Source: REEB95 sp963785735 (GTDB lineage: Bacteria; Pseudomonadota; Alphaproteobacteria; ATCC43930; CGMCC-115725). Taken from it: a stretch of DNA of 64,000 bases. Location: the NCBI GenBank assembly GCA_963785735.1, contig CAWAWJ010000001.1:1736001-1800000 (forward strand), read 5' to 3'. This document shows, in pieces, positions 9,361 through 16,692 of this stretch; within the stretch, counting starts at the first letter, position 1, and each line of letters opens with the position of its first letter. The position numbers were made by a program, and so were the translations under genes. Under the pieces are notes generated by a model, which had not been told where the DNA came from, made no database searches, and worked only from the letters and a program-made list of their open reading frames with translations.

Positions 9361-10221
9361 CGGGCGCCGGTCTCCACCGGCGTTTCGCCGGGCATGCCCC
9401 ATTCCGCCCACGAGCCGTCATAGATCGCGGGCTCGGGCCAGCCGATCAAATACATGCCGAAGGCGATGACGCAGGCGGTGACGCCCGAGCCGCAGCTCGA
9501 CACCGTGGGCTTGCTGGGATCGAGCCCGGCGGCGAAGAGCCTCGCGGCCAGCGCCTCGGCGGGAAGCACTTCCTTGGTCTTGGGATCGGAGAGCTGATCC
9601 GACGGCAATGAAAAGCTGCCCGGGATATGCCCGCCGCGCAATCCGGCGCGCGGCTCGGGCGCGGTTCCGGCAAAGCGCCCGGAACTGCGCGCATCCACCA
9701 CCTGCTCGCGCGGGCTTTTGAGGTTGGCGAGCATCTGCGCCTTGTCGCGCAGGCGCGGTTTGGCAAGCTTGGCCGAAAACTTCGCCGGCGTGACATGCGG
9801 CGGCTCGGCCGTCACGGCGCGGTTCTCGGCGAGCCATTTGGGCATGCCGCCGTTCAAGACCGCCACGTCCTTGTGGCCATAGGCCCTGAGGCTCCACCAC
9901 ACGCGCGGCGCGGAGGCGAGCCCCATCGAAATCATAGACCACGATCTTGTGGCCATCGCCGAGCCCGAGCTTGCCCATCATCTGGCCGAAAGTTTCTTCG
10001 TCGGGCAGCATGTGGGGGAGCGGGTTGCGCGGATCGGCCACGGCGTCGATGTCGAAAAACACCGCGCCCGGGATATGGCGCTTCAGGTAAAGCTCATGGC
10101 CGGTGGGCGACACGCCGGGCAGCGTGAAACTAGCGTCCACCACGCGCAGGTTTTTGTCGCCAAGATTGGTCGCGAGCCACTCGGTCGAAACCAGCGCCTC
10201 GGGATGGGCGTAGCTCATCAA
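9357..10221 (-). pseudogene. sseA: 3-mercaptopyruvate sulfurtransferase (tandem rhodanese), frameshifted
   Basis: Two overlapping minus-strand frames together make one full SseA. The first part (MSYAHPEALVSTEWL... to HKIVVYD) carries the N-terminal rhodanese domain. The second frame continues with SMGLASAPRVWWSLRAYGH and ends with the catalytic loop SSCGSGVTAC, in which the first Cys carries the persulfide. The break is at plus-strand 9929-9931: a run AAA where AA would restore Y-D-S-M-G-L. So there is one extra base, either a real frameshift or a sequencing error. All domain and active-site residues are otherwise intact, which favours a very recent event. The stop codon overlaps the RND pump stop. 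Confidence 0.85.
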
Positions 10222-10249
10222 GGACGTCCTGGATGAAGGCCGTTGCGCC

Positions 10250-10322
10250 CTTCGACAAGCTCAGGGTGAGGAATTTTTCTTAATGCCATCTCCAATCTTC
10301 CTCATGCTGAGCGTAGTCGAAG
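10250..10322. repeat. REP-like imperfect inverted repeat
   Basis: The left arm begins CTTCGACAAGCTCAGGGTGA (10250-10272) and the right arm is its imperfect reverse complement (10299-10322, CCTCATGCTGAGCGTAGTCG core), with about 26 bases between. This CTTCGACAAGCTCAGG string is a common intergenic palindromic repeat in proteobacterial genomes. It sits between sseA and cysK and may fold in the cysK transcript. No second copy was seen in this window. Confidence 0.6.
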
Positions 10323-10343
10323 CACGCATTACGGCGATGCCAA

Positions 10344-11351
10344 TTATTTGCCGTCTAACCATTTCGGCACCGGCAGTTTCTTCTCGCGCAGGAATGCCGG
10401 GTTGAACAGCTTCGATTGGTAGCGCGTGCCGTAATCGGCGAGGATGGTGACGATGGTGTGGCCGCGGCCCATCTGCTTCGCCGCCTTGATGGCGCCGAGG
10501 ATGTTGATGCCGGTCGAGCCGCCCAAGATCAATCCTTCCTCGGTGACGAGGTCGAACAGCACCGGCAGCATCTCCTCGTCGGTCACCTGGAACCAGCCAT
10601 CGATCGGCGCGCCTTCGAGGTTCTTGGTGATGCGGCCCTGGCCGATGCCTTCGGTGATGGAATTGCCCTCCGCCTTCAATTCATGGCGCGCATACCAGGA
10701 ATAAATCGCCGAGCCCATCGGGTCGGCGAGAAAAATCTTCACCTTGGGATTGAATTTTTTCAGGGCTATGGCAACGCCAGCGAGAGTCCCGCCGGTGCCG
10801 ACCGAGGAAACGAAGGCGTCGACCTTGCCGTCGGTCTGGCTCCAGATTTCCGGACCCGTCGTCTCGATATGCGCGCGGCGGTTGGCGAGGTTGTCGAACT
10901 GGTTGGCCCAGATCGCACCCCGCGGGCTCGACGCCGCCACCTCTTTCGCCAGCGTCTCGGAATAGCGCACATAGTTGCGCGGATCGTTATAGGGCACGGC
11001 CGGCACCAGGCGCAGATCGGCGCCGCAGAGATGCAGCATGTCCTTCTTTTCCTGGCTTTGGGTTTCGGGCATGACGATGACGCTCTTGTATCCGAGCGCG
11101 TTCCCGACGAGAGCGAGGCCGATGCCGGTATTGCCGGCGGTGCCCTCGACGATGACGCCGCCGGGCTTCAGCAGCCCGCGCTCCTCCGCGTCCTTGACGA
11201 TGTAGAGCGCGGCGCGGTCCTTGACCGAGCCGCCGGGATTGAGGAATTCGGCCTTGCCCAAGATCTCGCAGCCGGTCATCTCCGAGGCGCGCCTCAGGCG
11301 GATGAGCGGCGTGTTGCCGATGGTCTCGATGAAACCGTTGCGAACTTGCAT
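10344..11351 (-). CDS. cysK: Cysteine synthase A (O-acetylserine sulfhydrylase)
   Basis: 335 aa fold-type II PLP enzyme making cysteine from O-acetylserine and sulfide. The PLP lysine is in NPGGSVKDRAA (K44), the substrate loop in EGTAGNTGIGL, and the phosphate-binding glycine loop in SVGTGGTLAG. The somewhat long form with an extra C-terminal segment (LPVPKWLDGK end) matches the alphaproteobacterial CysK type. It lies beside sseA, another sulfur-metabolism gene, on the same strand. Confidence 0.93.
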   Translation of the reverse strand: MQVRNGFIETIGNTPLIRLRRASEMTGCEILGKAEFLNPGGSVKDRAALYIVKDAEERGLLKPGGVIVEGTAGNTGIGLALVGNALGYKSVIVMPETQSQEKKDMLHLCGADLRLVPAVPYNDPRNYVRYSETLAKEVAASSPRGAIWANQFDNLANRRAHIETTGPEIWSQTDGKVDAFVSSVGTGGTLAGVAIALKKFNPKVKIFLADPMGSAIYSWYARHELKAEGNSITEGIGQGRITKNLEGAPIDGWFQVTDEEMLPVLFDLVTEEGLILGGSTGINILGAIKAAKQMGRGHTIVTILADYGTRYQSKLFNPAFLREKKLPVPKWLDGK

Positions 11352-11402
11352 GATCGGGTTTGGTTGGGCCGGAAGAGGGTAGACTATAAGGGGGCGAAGG
11401 GA

Positions 11403-12014
11403 TTAGCGCCAGCGGCGGCGAAGCTTGGCGCGGTTGGCGGCGAGCCAGTAAAGCGCCAGCAAACTGGTGCTGTTGCGGATGCGGCCGGATTTGACGAGAG
11501 CCATCGCCTGGCGGAAGCTTTTCACCACCAGCTTGATGTCCTCATGCTCGGCTTCGAGGCCGTGGACGCCCCCGGCGCCGCGCGCATCGACCCGCGCGCA
11601 GAAGATGTGGAAAACCTCGCTCAAGCCTCCGGGCGAGGGCATCACCCGGTGGATCTTGATGGGCTTGCCGATGATGGAAAGCCCGGTTTCCTCCTTGGTC
11701 TCGCGGATGACGACGGCGGCGGGGCTGCCGTCCTGGGGGCCGATGATGCCGGCCACCATCTCCAGCTCCCAGCCCGAGAACCCGGCGAGCAGCGAGGGGA
11801 GCCGGAACTGCTCGACCAGCACCACTTGGTCGCGCTTCGGATCGTAGAGCAGCACCCCCGCCGTGCGGCCGCGTTCATAGATCTCGCGCTCGATCTCGGC
11901 GCTCCAGCCGCCGCCGAACAGCCGGTGCTTGAGGCGATAGACGTCGACGCGGAAAAACCCGCGGAATCCCCGCTTGCGGCTGATGATCTTGACCCGGTTT
12001 TTGATGGTTTTCAT
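11403..12014 (-). CDS. nudF: NUDIX hydrolase, ADP-ribose pyrophosphatase-like
   Basis: 203 aa. It resembles NudF/ADP-ribose diphosphatases, which cleave ADP-ribose to AMP and ribose 5-phosphate: the VVLVEQFR strand is followed by the NUDIX helix ending VIRETKEETGL. The box is unusual: between the leading Gly and the RE pair there is one extra residue, and Asp stands where the first conserved Glu is expected (AGIIGPQDGSP). The start MKTIKNRVKI is preferred over an in-frame extension of 46 Arg-rich codons. It is 51 bp upstream of cysK on the same strand. Confidence 0.82.
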   Translation of the reverse strand: MKTIKNRVKIISRKRGFRGFFRVDVYRLKHRLFGGGWSAEIEREIYERGRTAGVLLYDPKRDQVVLVEQFRLPSLLAGFSGWELEMVAGIIGPQDGSPAAVVIRETKEETGLSIIGKPIKIHRVMPSPGGLSEVFHIFCARVDARGAGGVHGLEAEHEDIKLVVKSFRQAMALVKSGRIRNSTSLLALYWLAANRAKLRRRWR

Positions 12015-12061
12015 GGCGCGCGAGTGTAGCGGGGCGCGGGCGGCGCGGCTATGATGCAAGG

Positions 12062-12724
12062 ATGGATTCCCTGGCCGAGAAAACCCCGCGCAACGGCGCG
12101 TCCTTGATCGATCTAGCCGCCTTCGCGCAAGCAAAGCTCGCGACCGACCCATTTCCCTATGTGATCGTGCCGGGCTTTTTGCCCGAGGCCGCGCGGCGCG
12201 CGATTTCCGCCGATTATCCCACGATCGACCGTCCGGGCAGCTTTCCCGCCGGCGATCTCCATTACGGGCCCGCCTTCGCCCGTTTCCTCGCCGAGATCGA
12301 GGGCGAGGCCATGCGCGAGGCCTTCGCGCGCAAGTTTTCCGTCGATCTCGCCGGCAAGCCGACCATGGTGACGGTGCGCGGCCAGGCGCGCACGGGCGAC
12401 GGGCAGATCCACACCGACACGCGCTCGAAAATCATCACCGTGCTCATCTACATGAACGAGGCGTGGGAAGCGCCGGGCGGGCGGCTGCGCCTGCTGCGCT
12501 CGAACAAGAGCCTCGACGACATGGTGGCCGAGGTGCCGCCCGCCGCCGGCACGCTATTGGCCTTTTTGGTGACGCCGCATTCCTGGCACGGCCATCATCC
12601 GGCCAGCGGCCCGCGCCGCGTCATTCAGTTGAACTGGGTCGAAAGCCAGGGCGTGGTTTGGCGCGAGCGCCTGCGCCACGGGATTTCGGCGCGGATCAAG
12701 CGGCTCTTGCCGGCGCGCGCCTGA
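12062..12724 (+). CDS. 2-oxoglutarate/Fe(II)-dependent oxygenase, SM-20/prolyl-hydroxylase type
   Basis: 220 aa. Double-stranded beta-helix oxygenase with metal ligands H117 and D119 in QIHTDTRS, the distal His in HSWHGHHP (H176 likely) and the 2OG-binding Arg in PRRVIQLNW. Substrate unknown; relatives act on proteins or sugars of surface polysaccharides. Divergent from the NUDIX gene across a 47-bp gap. Its stop codon runs into a set of heptamer repeats. Confidence 0.82.
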   Translation: MDSLAEKTPRNGASLIDLAAFAQAKLATDPFPYVIVPGFLPEAARRAISADYPTIDRPGSFPAGDLHYGPAFARFLAEIEGEAMREAFARKFSVDLAGKPTMVTVRGQARTGDGQIHTDTRSKIITVLIYMNEAWEAPGGRLRLLRSNKSLDDMVAEVPPAAGTLLAFLVTPHSWHGHHPASGPRRVIQLNWVESQGVVWRERLRHGISARIKRLLPARA

Positions 12725-12757
12725 AAGCCGAAAGCCGAAAGCTGACAGCTGACAGCT
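12723..12757. repeat. Five tandem heptamer repeats
   Basis: Five consecutive 7-mers (GAAAGCC, GAAAGCC, GAAAGCT, GACAGCT, GACAGCT) starting in the stop codon of the 2OG oxygenase gene and ending 20 bp before the tRNA-Asn 3' end. Such short arrays are prone to slippage and can vary between strains. Confidence 0.7.
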
Positions 12758-12777
12758 ATCAGCCCTTGGCATGAAAG

Positions 12778-12852
12778 TGGCTCGGGGGGTCGGGATCGAA
12801 CCGACGACCAGCGGATTAACAGTCCGCTGCTCTACCGCTGAGCTACCCCCGA
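12778..12852 (-). tRNA. tRNA-Asn (GTT)
   Basis: 75 nt cloverleaf on the minus strand including the encoded CCA. The acceptor stem TCGGGGG pairs with CCCCCGA, the D-arm begins GCTCAGCGGTAGAGC, the anticodon stem GCGGA/TCCGC carries the loop CTGTTAA with anticodon GTT (plus-strand 12818-12820), and the T-arm contains GGTTCGATCC. No variable-arm oddity. Confidence 0.96.
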
Positions 12853-12912
12853 ATAAGGCCTTTTGCCGGATGGGTAACTATAGGGTGGCAAAGGTTTTGA
12901 AAAGTCTAATTA

Positions 12913-12968
12913 TCCCTTAAGGGATTCGGGCGCTTTCTCCTGACCGGGACGGCGCGAGGCGCTATAAT
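12913..12968 (+). promoter_or_regulatory. Perfect palindrome and -10 box before the HD-type gene
   Basis: ATCCCTTAAGGGAT at 12913-12926 is a perfect 14-bp palindrome; TATAAT follows at 12963-12968, about 30 bp before the HD-type gene's start codon. No convincing -35 is present, so an activator or extended context would be needed. The palindrome also lies upstream of the minus-strand tRNA-Asn and could serve either gene. Confidence 0.35.
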
Positions 12969-12997
12969 GGACCGGATTGGCGTCGGAAGGTTGGGAA

Positions 12998-13750
12998 ATG
13001 CCTGAAGGCAAGAGCCTGTCGCAACGCATGGACGCGATCGAGCACGAGCAGATCGCGGCGCTCGACCGGGTGCCCTGCGTCTCCGTGCTCTACACTTCGG
13101 GCGAGCGCGATCCGACCGCGCCGATGGCGCCCTTTACCCGGCCCGACGGCAAGCCCTTGCTGATGAACCACGACAAGCGGCTCAAAAAGCTGCCCGGCAA
13201 GCCCCAACTGCTCGATTTCTTCAAATACCGCTTCTTCCCGGCCAACCACGTGCTGCAAAGCGCGACGCTCGCCAAGAAGGCCGGCCACCCCGAGAAGGTG
13301 ATCCTGGCCTGCCTGCTGCACGACATCTCGATCATGGGCTTCATCCGCGGCGATCACGGCTATTGGGCCTCGCAGCTGATCGCCCCTTACGTGGACGAGG
13401 AAATCGCCTGGGCGGTCCGCGCTCACCAAATCCTGCGCTTCTTCCCCGATCCCGCCGTCGGCTACGAATATCCCGCGCTTTACGTGAAGCTCTTGGGCGA
13501 GGGCTACCGGCCGGAGCCCCATGTCTTCGCCGCCTACGAGAAAATGCGTGCCCATAGATGGTACATGACCGGGCGGCTCATTACCGTGAACGACATCTAC
13601 GCCTTCGACCCCAACGCCAAGGTGGACATGGCCGATTTCATCGACATCATCGGCCGCAATTTCCGCCAGCCCGAAGAGGGGCTGGGCTTCGACGACAGCC
13701 CTTCCTCCCATATGTGGCGCACCATCAACTGGCCGACCCGGGCGCTCTGA
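12998..13750 (+). CDS. HD-domain-like metal-dependent protein (possible phosphohydrolase or diiron oxygenase)
   Basis: 250 aa from ATG 12998, which has GGAAGG 7 nt upstream; a TTG 21 bp earlier is less likely. The central part has the HD layout: HVLQSATLAKKAG, ACLLHDIS, GDHGYW and VRAHQILRF supply H...HD...H...H, and D-containing helices follow (NDIYAFDPNAKVDMADFIDI). This spacing is shared by HD phosphohydrolases and by PhnZ/MIOX-like mixed-valent diiron oxygenases. No signal peptide. Between two tRNA genes and probably monocistronic. Function not assignable. Confidence 0.7.
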   Translation: MPEGKSLSQRMDAIEHEQIAALDRVPCVSVLYTSGERDPTAPMAPFTRPDGKPLLMNHDKRLKKLPGKPQLLDFFKYRFFPANHVLQSATLAKKAGHPEKVILACLLHDISIMGFIRGDHGYWASQLIAPYVDEEIAWAVRAHQILRFFPDPAVGYEYPALYVKLLGEGYRPEPHVFAAYEKMRAHRWYMTGRLITVNDIYAFDPNAKVDMADFIDIIGRNFRQPEEGLGFDDSPSSHMWRTINWPTRAL

Positions 13751-13774
13751 CGCTCTCCGGTCCGGGGCGTTAGA

Positions 13775-13848
13775 TGGAGGCCGGAAGCGGAATCGAACCG
13801 CTGTACGAGGATTTGCAGTCCTCTGCATAGCCACTCTGCCATCCGGCC
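13775..13848 (-). tRNA. tRNA-Cys (GCA)
   Basis: 74 nt on the minus strand with encoded CCA. Acceptor GGCCGGA/TCCGGCC, D-arm GGCAGAGTGG, anticodon loop CTGCAAA with anticodon GCA (plus-strand 13814-13816), T-arm GGTTCGATTCC. It starts 25 bp after the convergent HD-type gene. Confidence 0.96.
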
Positions 13849-13966
13849 GGAGGCGGCTTCCGGCGGGGCCGGAAGGGCCCCGAGATATAGGCCCTGGCGG
13901 CGGGCCTAGGCAAGGCGGCGGCGGCCGATCCCCGGGCCCAACCCCCGAAAATTAAGGATTCCGGGC

Positions 13967-13994
13967 TTGTCTTTGCCCGGCCCGAGTTTAATAT
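13967..13994 (+). promoter_or_regulatory. Candidate sigma70 promoter for the pcm-like/tolC unit
   Basis: TTGTCT (13967-13972) and TAATAT (13989-13994) with a 16-nt spacer lie about 45 bp before the methyltransferase start, in the only AT-containing part of this intergenic region. Confidence 0.4.
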
Positions 13995-14037
13995 CGAGTT
14001 CCTACACGAAATCAGCCGGTTACGGTTCGTTCCTCAC

Positions 14038-14703
14038 ATGAATATAAGCGACTTCCGCGCCGCGCGACTCGCCATGGTCGAAAGCCAGTTGCGCACCAAC
14101 ACCGTGACGCATCCGGGCGTCCTGGCGGCGTTCATCGAGTTGCCGCGCGAGCGCTTCGTGCCGGCGGGCCTGCATGACAGCGCCTATGTGGACGAGGACA
14201 TCCCCTTGAAGCCGGGCCGCTTCTTGATGGAGCCGATGGTGCTGGCGCGGCTCATCCAGCTCGCCTCAATCGGGCCCAAGGACAAGGCGCTGGTGATCGG
14301 CGCGGCCACCGGTTACGCCGCCGCCGCGCTGGCGCTCTTGGCGCAAAGCGTGGTGGCGCTCGAGGCCGACCGCGAACTCGCCGCCCAGGCCCGCGCCAAT
14401 CTCCTGGCGCTCAATCTCGCCAATGCGACCGTGATCGAAGGCCCGCATGAGCAGGGCTACAAGCCCGGCGCGCCCTATGACGTGATCCTGCTCGACGGCG
14501 CCGCATGCGAAATTTCGCGCGCGGTGTCCGGCCAGCTCGCCGAGGGCGGGCGGCTCGCCGCGGTTTTGCGCGCGCGCGGTGACCGGGTTGGCCAGGCCAC
14601 GGTGATAACCCGCCAGGGCGGAACGCTCGGCCGCCGCGCGGTGTTCGATTCCGGCACGCCCTATCTGCCGGGTTTCGCGCCGGCGCCGGGCTTCGTGTTC
14701 TGA
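14038..14703 (+). CDS. Protein-L-isoaspartate O-methyltransferase-family protein upstream of tolC
   Basis: 221 aa Pcm-like Rossmann methyltransferase. It has the Pcm N-terminus (FRAARLAMVESQLRTNTVTH, LPRERFVPAG) and the SAM loop VIGAATGYAAAALALLA, in which the usual acidic VLEVGxGxGYxAA motif is altered to GAATGY. Alphaproteobacteria commonly carry this divergent Pcm gene directly before tolC, as here (24 bp gap). A second, more canonical pcm lies at 37952. Whether it repairs isoaspartyl residues is unknown. Confidence 0.85.
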   Translation: MNISDFRAARLAMVESQLRTNTVTHPGVLAAFIELPRERFVPAGLHDSAYVDEDIPLKPGRFLMEPMVLARLIQLASIGPKDKALVIGAATGYAAAALALLAQSVVALEADRELAAQARANLLALNLANATVIEGPHEQGYKPGAPYDVILLDGAACEISRAVSGQLAEGGRLAAVLRARGDRVGQATVITRQGGTLGRRAVFDSGTPYLPGFAPAPGFVF

Positions 14704-14727
14704 GGCCTGGGCGAGGAGATCGTCGTC

Positions 14728-16092
14728 ATGCGCCGCGTTCTCGCTCTCGCCTTGGGCATTATCGCCGCCGCCTATTCATTCGAGGCGCGCGCCGAAACGC
14801 TCGAGGACGCGCTGGTCGAGACCTATAACAGCAATCCGCAAATCCTGGCCGAGCGCGCCAATCTGCGCGCGGTCGATGAAGGCGTGAGCCAGGCGCTGGG
14901 CGGCTGGCGGCCGACGGTCCAGTTCACCGCCATCGCGGGACGCGAGAAATTCGAAGCCACGCCCTCCACCGCCTCGGTGATATCGCAGGGAATGTCCGAT
15001 CCGCGCTCGCTCAACCTGGTCATGACCCAGCCGCTCTATCAAGGCGGCCAGACCGTGGCCAAGACCGCCCAGGCGGAGGATGCGGTCAAGGCCGAGCGCG
15101 CCCATTTGATCGCCACCGAGGGCGCGGTGCTGTTCAGCGTGATCTCGGCCTATCTCGACGTGGTGCGCGATCAATCGGTGGTGGAGCTCGACAAGCTGAG
15201 CGAAGACGTGTTGTCGAAGACGCTCGACCAGACGCGCGCGCAATTCCGCGTCGGCATATTGACCCGCACCGACGTGGCTCAGTCCGAGGCGCGGCTCGCC
15301 GCCGCCACCGCGCAACGCCAGCAGGACGAAGGCACGCTCGCGAGCGACCGCGCCAATTACGCGCGTTATGTCGGCCATCAGCCGGGGACATTGACGCAGC
15401 CCAGCTTGCGCCCGGCGCTGCCGATGACCCGGGACGAGGCGCTGGGCCTGGCCGAGGTCAAGAACCCGAACGTGATCTCGGCGCTCTTCACGGAAGCGGC
15501 GACGCGCGATTTCGTCGCCGCCACCGAGGCGCAGCTGCTGCCGAGCGTCAATCTGGTCGGCCAGGTCAACCGCACCGACGACCCCAATTTCCTCACCAAG
15601 CACGAGGAAACCTACAGCCTGGTCGAGGCGCAGCTCACCATGCCGATCTACGAGGCGGGCGTGATCTATTCGCAAAGCCGCCAGGCCAAGCAGCAGGTGG
15701 GCCAGAGCCGGCATTTGACCGACGACGCGCGGCGCTTCGCCGCGCAGGGCGCGATCTCGGCCTGGGCGACCATCCAGGCGCAGCGCGCCAACGTGATCTC
15801 GCAGATCACCGCCATCAAGGCCGACGAGACCGCCTATGAGGGCACCAAGGCGCAGCAGAGCGTGGGCGTGCGCACCGTGCTCGACGTCTTGAACGCCGAG
15901 CAGGAGCTGTTCGCCGACCGCGTCAACCTGGTCAAGGCGCAGCACGATCTGGCGGTGGCCGAATTCAACCTGGCGCAGCAGGTGGGGCGCCTGACCGCCG
16001 CCGATCTGCAACTGCCGGTCGACCTTTACGACGTCGAGCGCTATTACAAGGCGGCGCGCGGCAAATGGTTCGGTTTAGGGATCGATCAATAG
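14728..16092 (+). CDS. tolC: TolC-family outer-membrane channel protein
   Basis: 454 aa. Signal peptide of about 22 residues (MRRVLALALGIIAAAYSFEARA) then TLEDALVETYNSNPQI, the first TolC helix. Two OEP repeats and the PLYQGGQT/PIYEAGVIYSQ segments that line the beta-barrel/tunnel junction are visible. It is the outer-membrane exit duct for type I secretion and efflux pumps. It lacks a lipobox, unlike the NodT channel at 3.6 kb, so the two channels are distinct. Confidence 0.94.
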   Translation: MRRVLALALGIIAAAYSFEARAETLEDALVETYNSNPQILAERANLRAVDEGVSQALGGWRPTVQFTAIAGREKFEATPSTASVISQGMSDPRSLNLVMTQPLYQGGQTVAKTAQAEDAVKAERAHLIATEGAVLFSVISAYLDVVRDQSVVELDKLSEDVLSKTLDQTRAQFRVGILTRTDVAQSEARLAAATAQRQQDEGTLASDRANYARYVGHQPGTLTQPSLRPALPMTRDEALGLAEVKNPNVISALFTEAATRDFVAATEAQLLPSVNLVGQVNRTDDPNFLTKHEETYSLVEAQLTMPIYEAGVIYSQSRQAKQQVGQSRHLTDDARRFAAQGAISAWATIQAQRANVISQITAIKADETAYEGTKAQQSVGVRTVLDVLNAEQELFADRVNLVKAQHDLAVAEFNLAQQVGRLTAADLQLPVDLYDVERYYKAARGKWFGLGIDQ

Positions 16093-16179
16093 GGCTTTAC
16101 AAGCACTAGCAATTTCTCCGGGCTTCCCATACTATATGTTGTTTTTCGCCCATAGGGGCGCGAGAGGGAAGAGACCGTC

Positions 16180-16653
16180 ATGACGGAGTTGAGACGCCAG
16201 GAAGATCCGTCGATGGAGGAGATACTCGCCTCCATCCGCCGCATCATCGCCGAGGATGGCGAGGCGGGCGCGCGCGCCGGCGCCGCCACCATCGACCAGG
16301 AGCGCCAGGACATCCTCGAACTGACCGACCGCATCGAGGCCGACGGCTCGGTGGTGTCGATGACCGCGCGCAAAACGCGCGAGACGCCGGAGCCGTTCAA
16401 GCCGGAGAACGGCCGGATCATCTCGGAAGCCGCCGCCGCCGCCGCCATGGCCTCGCTCGCCGATCTGGCCAAGGAAGCGCCGCAGGTCAAGGTCGGGCCG
16501 GTGCCGCCCGAGAGCAAGGCGGTCGAGGACATGACCCGCGAGATGATGAAGCCGCTGCTCAAATCCTGGCTCGACAGCAACCTGCCGGAGATCATCGAGC
16601 GCGTGGTGCGCGACGAGATCGCGCGGCTCTCCCGCGAGGCTCAGAAGCGCTAG
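16180..16653 (+). CDS. popZ: Cell-pole organising protein PopZ (DUF2497)
   Basis: 157 aa. N-terminal PopZ helix EDPSMEEILASIRRIIAED (residues 8-26) that recruits client proteins, an acidic/Pro-rich linker, and the C-terminal oligomerisation helices REMMKPLLKSWLDSNLPEII and VRDEIARLSRE. PopZ forms polar hubs that anchor the chromosome origin in alphaproteobacteria. The linker is of moderate length. It lies between tolC and valS, the usual order. The RBS GAGGGAAGAG precedes the ATG. Confidence 0.9.
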   Translation: MTELRRQEDPSMEEILASIRRIIAEDGEAGARAGAATIDQERQDILELTDRIEADGSVVSMTARKTRETPEPFKPENGRIISEAAAAAAMASLADLAKEAPQVKVGPVPPESKAVEDMTREMMKPLLKSWLDSNLPEIIERVVRDEIARLSREAQKR

Positions 16654-16692
16654 CCTTGCCGTGACGCGGGCGCGCGCCTAAAACAAGGCGGC

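Noticed and set aside
12967..13005. 12-codon leader peptide (ATG 12967) before the HD-type gene
   Set aside because: Its ATG overlaps the -10 box, so it would not be in the transcript from that promoter; no amino-acid bias or attenuator.
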